Shown here piece after piece: positions 52,561 through 61,900 of a DNA stretch of 64,000 nucleotides. Under the pieces are notes generated by a model. The model was given only the letters and a program-made list of their open reading frames with translations. It did not search any database and had not been told where the DNA came from. Each line of letters begins with the position of its first letter. The stretch's first letter is position 1. The position numbers and the translations under genes are program-made. Source of the stretch: Rhynchopus sp. YZ270_cl-10 (Eukaryota > Euglenozoa > Diplonemea > Diplonemida > Diplonemidae). The DNA lies in assembly GCA_964035575.1 (NCBI GenBank), contig OZ037928.1:992001-1056000 (forward strand), read 5' to 3'.

Positions 52561-52984
52561 CGTAGCGCGTAGCGCGCCCGGATTTAGGACCCCTTCTTGA
52601 ATTTCGAGGGGGCGGTTCACGTTACAGTGGGTCCAGAATCATAGTTCAATTTAACCCCGCTAAGCAACTCGCTGGTGGTAATGACCAAAACGTGTATCAG
52701 CCAAGAACTTGCCCATTTTTTTTTGAAATGACCCCGTGACAGTGAGGGTAAAAGCTCGGAAAACCCGAAAAAGGCCAAAAAAACCCCCCCGAAAAGGGAA
52801 AACCGAGAACATATTTCGGCAGGGGGGCAGCGTGTTCTCAGAAAAATCCAAAAATTGCCTGTAAAAATCCTTAGAAAAAACCCGGGTGCCCGATCCAAAA
52901 AAATGGAAAAAACCCCAGGGTGCCCGCCCACCCCTGACACACATCCCGACAAAATCCTGACAAAAGCGACCTTGTTGTTTTCAG

Positions 52985-53110
52985 ATGTAAACCACGAAAT
53001 GGATTGCAGGACTACATGGTTAGGGGTGTCCACCCCCAGGTACAGCCGGTCATTTGTACGCAAAGGTACGCTTTTCAACGAGAGGGCTGTTGTATTTCAA
53101 GTCAACCCTT
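52985..53110 (+). repeat. Dispersed segment ending GAGAGGGCTGTTGTATTTC
   Basis: ACCACGAAATGGATTGCAGG through GGGCTGTTGTATTTCAAGTC is related to 54185-54275 in its left half. Its right half recurs at about 53660-53715 and 46000-46030. No gene. Confidence 0.65.
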
Positions 53111-53364
53111 TTTTTTTCTCTCTCTTTTTTTTTTTTGGACTCAGCCACACCATCTGATGTCTGCATATTGTTCCATCTTTAACCTGACAATAGTCTCTAT
53201 AACGTTGCTGATAGCATTCATGTCGATCACTAAGCAGGGAGGCTTAGGACCATCGTACCAACACCTGTGCTTTTGCTCATTAATGTTTTCGATGTCCGTG
53301 TTGCGAGATCGCAAACTCATTTCTTACTTTATTTTGTTTCTCTGAAAAGATGGGAACATTTTTT

Positions 53365-53518
53365 TGGTGTGCTGAAGGGGGGGTGCTATATTGGGTTATT
53401 TTCTGCTATTTTCTGCTATTTTCTGCTTTCTGGGCATCTGGATTTTTTTTGGTGCGGCTGAAGGGAGGTGCTATTTTCTGCTACTTTCTGCTATTTTGGG
53501 GTCGTCAGCCACACCATT
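53365..53518. mobile_element. Two adjacent small TIR elements (MITE-like)
   Basis: TTTGGTGTGCTGAAGG opens the first and TTTGGTGCGGCTGAAGG the second, which closes with GTCAGCCACACCA. TGCTATTTTCTGCTA repeats inside. The second is close to 38026-38096. Confidence 0.65.
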
Positions 53519-54120
53519 TATTTTCCTATACCTATGCTTTCAAGTCATTGAATGGCATATGTTGAAATATTCTAAAAAGCAAAGCGCCTGAATGACAACA
53601 GATTAAAATTTCTACTTTATTTTCCAAATAACCTCCCCTGCCCCCTCCCCACTTCACCGTCATTTTGTACGACCAAAGTACACTATCACGAGAGGGCTGT
53701 AGTATTTCAAGTCACCTTTCTTTCCTTCTGTTTTTTACCCACACTACTTTTGTGAGCGGAAAGTGTCAACGTCGTTCACCCAACCGTGTCTCCGCGACCA
53801 CCCAACAGGCGAGAGATAGTGTGTGTGGAAGCGTCAACAACGCATCAAACAACTACAAGAACTGATGAGGGAACGACATGTGACACCTTTGTTTGGTTTC
53901 TTTTATGTTTACTCTCTTTTGTTAGGGGTACGCAGTTGTTTTGTTGTCGACTGGTTCCCCATCATTGGATCAGTACAGCGACGATAAGAGTAGTGGTATT
54001 TCATTGTTGAAGCCTCCCACCTATAACCACACCTCTCATGTCACTCCCACACAGTGTGCATGCCCACGCAAGCCTGTCGTTAGAATCCCCTTGTTGTTGT
54101 ATTTTGCCCTTTTCTTTGTT
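53519..54120. other. Intergenic, no gene seen
   Basis: AT-rich, with poly-T runs and one copy of the GAGAGGGCTG segment near 53690. Confidence 0.5.
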
Positions 54121-54129
54121 GTCCGACTT

Positions 54130-54280
54130 CAATGTTCCTTTTCATTCAACTGACGAGAGGAAGCGGGAGTACAGCATATCAGATGCAGACCACGAAGTGG
54201 ATCGTAGGACTGCACGGTTGGGGGAAGTTCACCCCCCTGGTACATCGGTGCACTTTGTACGTGTCATCGCAAACGGGGAA
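54130..54280 (+). promoter_or_regulatory. Upstream module U of copy D
   Basis: CAACTGACGAGAGGAAGCGG and AGCATATCAGATGCAGACC match the module before copies B and C. It stands about 500 bp before the ATG. Confidence 0.5.
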
Positions 54281-54549
54281 AAGAAAGTATACGTGTTATG
54301 GTAATGTGCCTTTTACTTTTCTTTTGTTCATTCTTTTGTGCCAACCCTTTCTCAAAAGACGACAAAAACGGGAACGAAACAGAAACGACGAATACTCACA
54401 CCCCTCTCTCTGCCCTGCACTTCTCCCCATCCTCATCTTTTCCAACTCCACCATCCATCACTCTCGTGGGTATATTTTCATGCAGCAATATTCCCACCAA
54501 TCTTTCGAAATGACCGTGTCACTGCACGAACAGACTCCAGACAACGTCA

Positions 54550-54670
54550 AATAACAACGTTTCGAGCATTTGTTCAGGGTCGAAACCCTGCAAAATGGGG
54601 TATTTCTTGTCCTCCACACCCCACCACCACACACAGAGCTCAGAACACAAAAAGAAACCACAACAAACAA
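54550..54670 (+). promoter_or_regulatory. 5' leader of LRR copy D (type 2)
   Basis: CGAGCATTTGTTCAGGG to the ATG follows the leader of copy B closely. The hairpin stem there has one change (GGGTCGAAACCC). Confidence 0.65.
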
Positions 54671-54952
54671 ATGGACGTGCACTTCGAGGATTTCAAAGCG
54701 AATCAGCACACAGTCGAGGTGGGTGCAGATGACACAGCGGAGCACATGCGGCGGAAGGTGGCGTCTGCAATGGGGCTGCCTGAAGACAGCTTTTGCATAA
54801 GTTTCGGAGACGAAGCGATGGTCGAAGGATACGACATGACGCAGCTGAGTGCTGGTGACACAATCGTGCTGACGAAGTCGATGAAGTACGAAGCTGTTGC
54901 AGCGCTTCATGCGTTGGGTGAGACTGACCTGACGCCAGAGAGGTTGAAGAAG
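54671..54952 (+). pseudogene. LRR protein copy D, N-terminal part before E3
   Basis: Ubiquitin-like domain and linker through LTPERLKK, 94 codons. The frame then enters E3 and stops at 55022-55024 after 24 foreign residues. Without E3 and E2 the coding frame is continuous to the window end. Confidence 0.88.
54934..54952 (+). repeat. Target-site duplication of E3, left
   Basis: GCCAGAGAGGTTGAAGAAG, repeated at 55573-55591. Confidence 0.93.
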
Positions 54953-55572
54953 CCCGACGGCGGACCGCCCCCCATAGCACATTTTTGCGGTGCACGGGCG
55001 TACGGGATTAGTATCTTTTTTTGAGAGAACCCAAGAGCGGCCAGGTCCTGGACAAGTACGTTGTGCTTTTAGACCTATAAACTGTCTGGGGTGGTGGGAC
55101 CTCGGTGCGAAGGGTGCTTCCCGGGACCCCAATATCCTACCGCAATTATGGATCAGGATCCGAGTACACCATGTAAGCATGAACTATGCAGGGTACTCTA
55201 AGCCGATCACTCCCACAAAACTCCAGATCCCAAGACCTCCACGGGGGGCAGGCCTCCACGGAAACCCGCGACCGCCGACACCTTAGCTCCGTACTGCCTC
55301 TGTCTGTAACCTGCCGGTCCCCCACCTACCTACGCTTTTTGTGGTGTCTTTTTACGACGGTGGACCAAGGGGCTTTGCAGTGCAGTCAACGCCGACGGAG
55401 CGAGACTCGACTGTGACCGGGTGAAAAGGGAACCTTAGCCAGCGCTAACCAGCGGCAGTTTTGACTCGGAGGAGTTTCTCACCGCAGACTGGCGACACAC
55501 CCCCACTTTTTCGGGGTGGCTGCATTCCTCTTCGGAACGGGGTGTTCCATCCTATTTTTAAAAACGTTTAGG
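54953..55572 (+). mobile_element. E3: 620-bp non-autonomous retroelement (SINE-like)
   Basis: Bounded by a perfect 19-bp duplication. It has no terminal inverted repeats and no long ORF. It starts CCCGACGGCGGACCGCCCC and ends TTTTTAAAAACGTTTAGG after a GGAAC-GGGGT-GTTCC stem-loop. The duplication length equals that of E1 and E2, consistent with mobilisation by a LINE. I do not recognise tRNA- or 5S-derived boxes at its head. Confidence 0.75.
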
Positions 55573-55591
55573 GCCAGAGAGGTTGAAGAAG
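55573..55591 (+). repeat. Target-site duplication of E3, right
   Basis: Same 19 bp as 54934-54952. Confidence 0.93.
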
Positions 55592-56060
55592 GTGCGAGAT
55601 CCGAAGGTGGCGTGTTTGCTTCTGCAGGCGGAGGTTGCGACTGTCATTCCTGATGGGTTCTTGTCGACGGGATCGTTAACGCGACTTGATCTCAGTTCTG
55701 TGTCCTTTGTGACACAGATCGGAGACAAGTTCCTCGAGGGCTGCGACTCGTTAACAAGTGTGAACCTGTCTGGGTTGAGCAATGTGACGCGGATTGGCAG
55801 CTACTTTCTTGCCGGCTGCAAATCTTTAACAACCCTGGATCTGACACCACTCAACAAGTCGCAAGTGATTGGTGAGGGCTTTCTTTCGGGCTGCAAAGCT
55901 TTAACCAACCTTGATCTGACACCACTCAACAACGTTACGAAGATTGAGAGCTTTCTTCGTCACTGCGAAGGTTTAACCACTCTGGATCTGACACCACTCA
56001 GCAATGTGACGCGGATTGGCAGCTACTTTCTTGCCGGCTGCAAAGCTTTAACCACCCTGG
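55592..56060 (+). pseudogene. LRR protein copy D, middle part between E3 and E2
   Basis: Continues VRDPKVACLLLQAEVATVIP and LRR units up to GCKALTTL, where E2 begins. Two units use the variant LNKSQVIGEGF. In this copy the host frame runs into E2 in a different phase from copy B and overlaps the ORF1 start, ending near 56251. Confidence 0.88.
56043..56060 (+). repeat. Target-site duplication of E2 copy 2, left
   Basis: AAGCTTTAACCACCCTGG, repeated at 63833-63850. It aligns base for base with the duplication of copy 1 except for one substitution and one missing terminal A. Confidence 0.95.
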
Positions 56061-56100
56061 GGGATACACACAACGTACACAAAAAGAAAGAATATAAACA

Positions 56101-58974
56101 ATGTTTTCGTACATGGTGTCGAAGTCACGTCCAGCCTCCACGCGGAGTATCCCGGGCAACGATCCGTCACACGGATCGGCCAAGTGGACGCCACACCCGC
56201 CGGCGCCTGTGTGCTGCAGGTCGTGGAACTGCTATTGCAGTGACGAGGTGACGGCGGCGGCGGAGCAGGCGCACTGGACTGAGGGGCTACGGCAGCCCGC
56301 CTACCCGGGGGCAGGCGGCATGAAGCGCAGTGCAGGGGAGGAGAGGAAGGATCCCGATGTCTTCATCGGAGTAGTGACGGGCGAGAAGGTGCGGGACACG
56401 ACGGGGCTGTGTGCGCTGGCGCGTGATGCGACGGAGGAGGAACCAGGAACGCACTGGGAAGTAACCCGCCGCCTGGCAAACATCACCAAGGCAGAAGCCG
56501 CGTACGAGGGCATCCTGCTCGGGCTTCAAGGGGTGGCCGACGGGTCGTACCCGAAGGGCACCCACGCGCGCGTGTGGGTCACGCACTTGGTGGTCTGGAG
56601 GCAGGTGGCTGAGGGGCACGCCTGCGACTCGTCGTTGCTGAAGCCGAGGCTGGAGAAGGTGAAGGCGCTGCTGGGCGAGTTGAAGAAGAGGGGGATAAGG
56701 GTATCGCTGCAGCACTGCGCGAAGGCGGGGAAGGGGATGAAGGAGGCAGAGAGCAACGCCCAGCTGGTTGCAGGAGGGGTGTACGCCGCAAGGGGATGCA
56801 GGACGGAGACGCTGGCAGCTGCCGTGCAGCCAGGTGTCAAGGGACACCTGGAAAGATGGGGGTTGCGATGGGAGGAATGTGGGGGCAAGGGGGACTGTCT
56901 GTTCCGGTCGGTGGCGTGGTCTGTGGAGCGGTCCCCGAATGGTCACGCAGGCTTCCGCAGGCTCGCAGTTGAGGTGATGAAGGAGCAGAAGGCACACTAC
57001 AGCCCATTTGTGGACGAGGGGTGCATTGATGCATACCTGGCAGGCATGGCGCAGCTGGGGACATGGGGGGACCATTTGTGTCTCCATGCGATCGCCAAGG
57101 TGATGAAGGTCCGCATTGTTGTGCTTGACGTTGGACCGGAGAACGCGCTACGGGCTACGCTGATCGACGGGCAGTCCGACGGGCAGCTGGCAGAAGGAAC
57201 TCCGGAGAAGGCTAACCTCACCTTCACGGAGTCTGACGTAGTCCTGGGGTTCGAGGGGGTACACTACGGTGCTGTGGAATCGGCAGGGTTGAAGGTGGGG
57301 GAGGAACTTCTGTGCGCAGTGGGACAACCGCAACTGCACGTACCGGCTACAGCTGTGAAGGGGAAGAAGAAGGCGACGGCGGTGACCCAGAGCGCAGCGG
57401 AGGATGCACTGAACCTGGCGCCCCAGGGATGGAAAATACCGGTGTGGGATGCAGTGCCCAGCAATGTGGAAGGGGTGACGCAGGTGGCGGCAGTTGCGTG
57501 GAAGGCGAGCGAACTTCTGCAGGGGTTACAGTTGCTGCACCAACTTCCGCAGATGGTGATTGTGTCCCGTTCGAAGTGTACGGGTGCAGCGCGCACGAAG
57601 AAGGCGAAGGTGGCGGTGAGGACGGAGCGGGGAGCAAAGGTGGAAGAAGTGTGGCTGTCGTCCATGACAACTAACTTGGACGACGTGGTGAAGCCGGTGG
57701 AGAGCACGTTCTCGAGCAAGCTGATTACGCTGATGGGCAGAACGATGTTGCTCCAGGGGGAGGGGCGCACGAAAGGGGAGCAACGCATGCGTCGGTGGTA
57801 CGGGTTGCAGGGGGTGCGGTGTGGACGCGGCTTGGAGAGAGGAGGATGGATGGAGATGTCTGTGGACGTGACGGAGGACATGGTGTGCGCCATGCTGAGA
57901 AGAAGCGGACGGGAAGGGGTGTTTGTGCGGCACCTCTTCCAGGCAAAGGAGTACGGGGACTGTGGGTTGCTGTGGAAGGCGGAACCGCTGGAGTCTGCTC
58001 TGGCACGGCTGGACCTTGTTGAGGAGAACATGGAGGATAGCGTGCGCGGACTCGCCGTAGGGGAAGGGGGCTACGCGGTGCGGGTGATGAAGGGGGACTT
58101 GGAGGCTGCGAAGAGGCTTCTTGTGCAGGAGGACGTCGTCGTGCAGGGACACAGGTACGAGATTGGGGGAATTCCGGCGAACACGTCGGTCCAGCTGTTG
58201 TGTGAGGGGCTGGTGAGGGAGGCGAGCTGGACGGTGAAGGTGCTGTCGCGAGGGCACAAGTGGACGGTTACGTCGGATGTGCCGTGCCCGAGCACAGAAG
58301 GGGTGCTGGAGGTGGGTGGATTGGTGTTGACGGTGTGTGCGGTGAAGGAAGGGCGTCGTGTGCAGAAGGTGGGTGCGAATCCGTGGGGTTTCCCTCTGGC
58401 GCAGTTCCCAGTACCGAGGCAAGGAGCAGCAGAGAGCGGCGCTGGCACGTGGGCGGCTAAGGCGAGGGGATACGCACCACCTGCAGCTCGACCCCACCCT
58501 GCAACAGGGGCACCGGCGGCTCCGGCACCTCCCGCAGCTTCATCAGCAGCGCAGGACGAGATAGAGATGATGAAGAAGGAGATGAAGGAATTGCGGGAGA
58601 TGATGAAGGGCGTCATGGAGCAGCAGAAGGAGATGTTGGAGGCACAGAAGCGGATGATGGGACAGCCGCAGCAGTCGGCACCAGTCGCGCAACCGCCGCA
58701 GCCTCTCGACATGGAACAGCTCAGAGCAGAATGTGCTGAGATGAAGGAGACGGTGCAGCAGTGCAAGGACCAGAACGTGCAGCTGGCAGCGGAGAGCAAG
58801 CGGCTCACGGAGGAGAACGAGGCGCTGAAGAAGGCAGCTCGCGAGGCCAAGGACAAGGCCAGGAACGCGCAAGATCGTCGTGCAGATGGCGGTGAGGAGA
58901 AGAAGGATACGACGACGGACGAGAACAGCCGCCCCCGCGACACGGACCAGAGGCGAGAAGGAGGGTCGTATTAA
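56101..58974 (+). CDS. E2 copy 2 ORF1 (957 aa)
   Basis: Identical to ORF1 of copy 1 up to about residue 915, with the same RNase H-like region, OTU-type protease centre (GKGDCLFRSV, GVHYGAV) and coiled coil. The last 40 residues differ by substitutions and small in-frame length changes (NAQDRRADGGEEKKDTTTDE against DAQDRGGEEKKKDTTTDE). Very few silent changes exist in the first 1.4 kb. The start ATG is 40 bp into the element. Confidence 0.87.
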   Translation: MFSYMVSKSRPASTRSIPGNDPSHGSAKWTPHPPAPVCCRSWNCYCSDEVTAAAEQAHWTEGLRQPAYPGAGGMKRSAGEERKDPDVFIGVVTGEKVRDTTGLCALARDATEEEPGTHWEVTRRLANITKAEAAYEGILLGLQGVADGSYPKGTHARVWVTHLVVWRQVAEGHACDSSLLKPRLEKVKALLGELKKRGIRVSLQHCAKAGKGMKEAESNAQLVAGGVYAARGCRTETLAAAVQPGVKGHLERWGLRWEECGGKGDCLFRSVAWSVERSPNGHAGFRRLAVEVMKEQKAHYSPFVDEGCIDAYLAGMAQLGTWGDHLCLHAIAKVMKVRIVVLDVGPENALRATLIDGQSDGQLAEGTPEKANLTFTESDVVLGFEGVHYGAVESAGLKVGEELLCAVGQPQLHVPATAVKGKKKATAVTQSAAEDALNLAPQGWKIPVWDAVPSNVEGVTQVAAVAWKASELLQGLQLLHQLPQMVIVSRSKCTGAARTKKAKVAVRTERGAKVEEVWLSSMTTNLDDVVKPVESTFSSKLITLMGRTMLLQGEGRTKGEQRMRRWYGLQGVRCGRGLERGGWMEMSVDVTEDMVCAMLRRSGREGVFVRHLFQAKEYGDCGLLWKAEPLESALARLDLVEENMEDSVRGLAVGEGGYAVRVMKGDLEAAKRLLVQEDVVVQGHRYEIGGIPANTSVQLLCEGLVREASWTVKVLSRGHKWTVTSDVPCPSTEGVLEVGGLVLTVCAVKEGRRVQKVGANPWGFPLAQFPVPRQGAAESGAGTWAAKARGYAPPAARPHPATGAPAAPAPPAASSAAQDEIEMMKKEMKELREMMKGVMEQQKEMLEAQKRMMGQPQQSAPVAQPPQPLDMEQLRAECAEMKETVQQCKDQNVQLAAESKRLTEENEALKKAAREAKDKARNAQDRRADGGEEKKDTTTDENSRPRDTDQRREGGSY

Positions 58975-58982
58975 TCACGACC

Positions 58983-61900
58983 GTGGGCCTTGCCCCACTA
59001 AAGATAGTGTGCAGCAATGTGACGGCGCTGCAGACAGGCGGGAGCTCTCTGCTGAAGGTTGCGGAGGATGCTCACGTTGTTCTGGTGCAAGAAACAAAGT
59101 GCACCGTGACGACGCAGAAGCGCCTCTCCATCGAGTACCGCGAGCAGGGTTGGCAGGTGGTGTGGGGTAAGGAGTTGCCGGAATGGAGGTCGGCCGAAGA
59201 AGCGAAATCTGGTGGTGTTGCGATTCTGGTGAAAGAGGGAATACCTGTGCTCACGAGCCCGCCCTCCTCAACCTTGGAAAAGAACCTCTGGGACTCAACG
59301 CGATGGGTGAAGGCGAAGGTGGCGTACGGCAAAGGCAACGAGTGGATCGACGTGACCTCCGTCTACGCGCCGTCGGCGGACCCGGAGGCTAGGGAGAAAA
59401 TACTTGGCGAGGTGATGGAGGCTGCTGCAGAGCTTGGTGATATTCCTGGGGTGATTGGTGGGGATTTCAACGCAGGTCCAGGGAAATCAGGTGTGCTGGC
59501 TGCTACACTGGACACAGGATGGTGGAAGGACACTGCCGAAGAGCACGCAAGGGTGCTTGGGACGACCCCGGACAACACCTACTTCTCGGTGAAAGACGGC
59601 AAGGAGATCCGCAAGAGGCTCGATTACGTTCTGCTGAACCGAGCTGCGTGCACAGGGCTGTCGTCTGTGAAGGTTGTCCACGACTCTGGGCTCCCGCAGC
59701 ACAGACCGGTAGAGATAGCGCTGGATGTAGGTGCGTACAGGCAGATCGTGCTCGCGTACACTCTGCCGAAGCAGTTCCCTTTGGACAAGTGTGGACAAGG
59801 CGTGAAGAATGCACAAAAGGCGTTTGCGAGCAAGGAGCTGCAGTGGGGGGCGCTTCAACACCCTCAGGATAGGTGGATACAGTGGAACAAGTGGGCAGAG
59901 GACTTCTTGCTGCAGGCGTGCGAAGGCGAGATTGAGGGCCCGACGAAGGCGTATTGCGGAAGAGGCAAAACGTTTGACCCGAAGCCGAAGCACCGGACTG
60001 CGAAGCAGAGCAAGGAAGGGGACGCTCTGACAGTGAGCCAGAGAAGGCTGACGAAGAACGTGGGCAGGCTGGAAGAATGTCGGCTGTGGTACGTGAGGAG
60101 CAACGGTGGTGTGCCGCCACATGACGTGTGCAATTGTTGGAGCAAGGCGCGGAAGGAACTGCGTGTTCTGCTGGACGACGACTCACTGCAACAGGATATG
60201 CCTAGCGAGGAGGCTTTGGTGGATCTGTGCAGAGCCGTGCGAGTGAAGGTGTCAACGCTTGCGGACCGAGTGAAGCGGAAGCGACTGGAGGACTGGCGGC
60301 AGCGCCTACGGGATGCATGGCACAACGCTCCCAAGGCGATCTTCAAATACTGCAAGGACGAACAGTACAGGAAGATGACTGCCCTGAAGAACGAGGATGG
60401 GAAGTTCACCGCCAACGCTGAGGAGATGGACACCCTCCTGCATGAGGCGTGGATGCCGATTCTTCGCCGATATGCGGAAAAGCCAGAGCCCGACTGGGGT
60501 GCGTTTAGGGAGAAGTTTACAGAAGACATCGCAGGCAAGGGGCAAGCGATGCAGATGGACAGGCTGACGGGGAAGGAGTTGCAGCAAACTCTGGGGAGGA
60601 TGAAGACACAAACTTCTGCTGGGGTGGAGGGTTGGCGCATGGTAGAGCTGAAGGCGCTTCCTCTGGTGCTGCTCGACAGGCTGGCAGATGTGTTTGATGC
60701 GATTGAGTGTACGGGGGAGTGGCCGCCTTCTTTGATGAGAGCACTCATTGCGCTCATCCCCAAAGGGGAAGACGACACCCCGCTGAAGCAGCGACCTATC
60801 ACGATCACTTCGTGTATCTACAGACTGTGGGCGGCAGCGAGGTTGCGAAGGCTGATAAAGTGGCAGGAAAGCTGGATTGGTGAGCAACAGCACGGCTTCA
60901 GAGCAGGACACAGCACTGCACACCTGTACTGGCATCTGTCGCTCAAGCTGGAGAAGGCGGTACTGTCGGGTGACGACACAGACCAGGTATGGGGTTTCAC
61001 GATTGACTACGCCAAATGTTTCGATCGTGTACCTCATGAGATTGTGCTATCGCTGGCGGAGGAGTGGGGCGCGCACTGGCGTATTCTTGGACCACTGAGG
61101 GCTGCGTACACTGCCATGGAACGCCGCTTCAAGTTGGGAGACGTAGGTGTGGGAGGCACCTTTCGTACGACAAATGGTATCCTGCAAGGATGCCCACTTT
61201 CTGTCGTGCTGTTGAACGCGCTGATGGCGGTGTGGGGATCTGCAGTGACGAGAAGGACCGGAGCAATCGCCATGGGGTACGCTGACGACGTGTATGCTGT
61301 GGCGAACACGGAAGCGGAGGTGCATGGTGCTGCGAGGGTGACGAAGGAGTTTATCACTGCTGCGGACATGGAGGTCAAGGCAGAGAAGTGCGTAGGGTTT
61401 ACCTCGAAGGAGGGAACAAAGACGAAGTTTGGACTTGGCGACGGGTTCTTCCCCGACAAGAAGCAGTTCGGGGCGGTTGGAGCAGACATTTTGGCTGGAA
61501 AGGGGAACTTCGGGCCCATCGCGCGTGAGCGTGCGGTTACTGCGCACCGTGTGTTTACGAGGGTTTCGAGTGTGCCATTATCCTTCACTGAGAAGGCACT
61601 TATTGGCGCAAGGGGACCAATGATGGCAGCGTTGCATGGGTGTGAAGTGACAGATTTCTCGAAGCAGACCATCGAGACGTTGAGGCAAGGGGCTGCACTA
61701 GCAGTCTGGGGGCAGGGCAGGAAGCAGCGCACGCTGAACATTGTGTGGCATGTGTTGTCTCCGGTCGGGATTGATGCGCCAGCGGAGATTGTACAGAGGA
61801 GGATGGCGGCCTTTCTCCGACTGACAGAAGATGACGGCATGCGAAGAGAAGCAGAAGAAGTGTGGAGGCTGGCACATGACCGAAGAGCGGAGCGGGAGGT

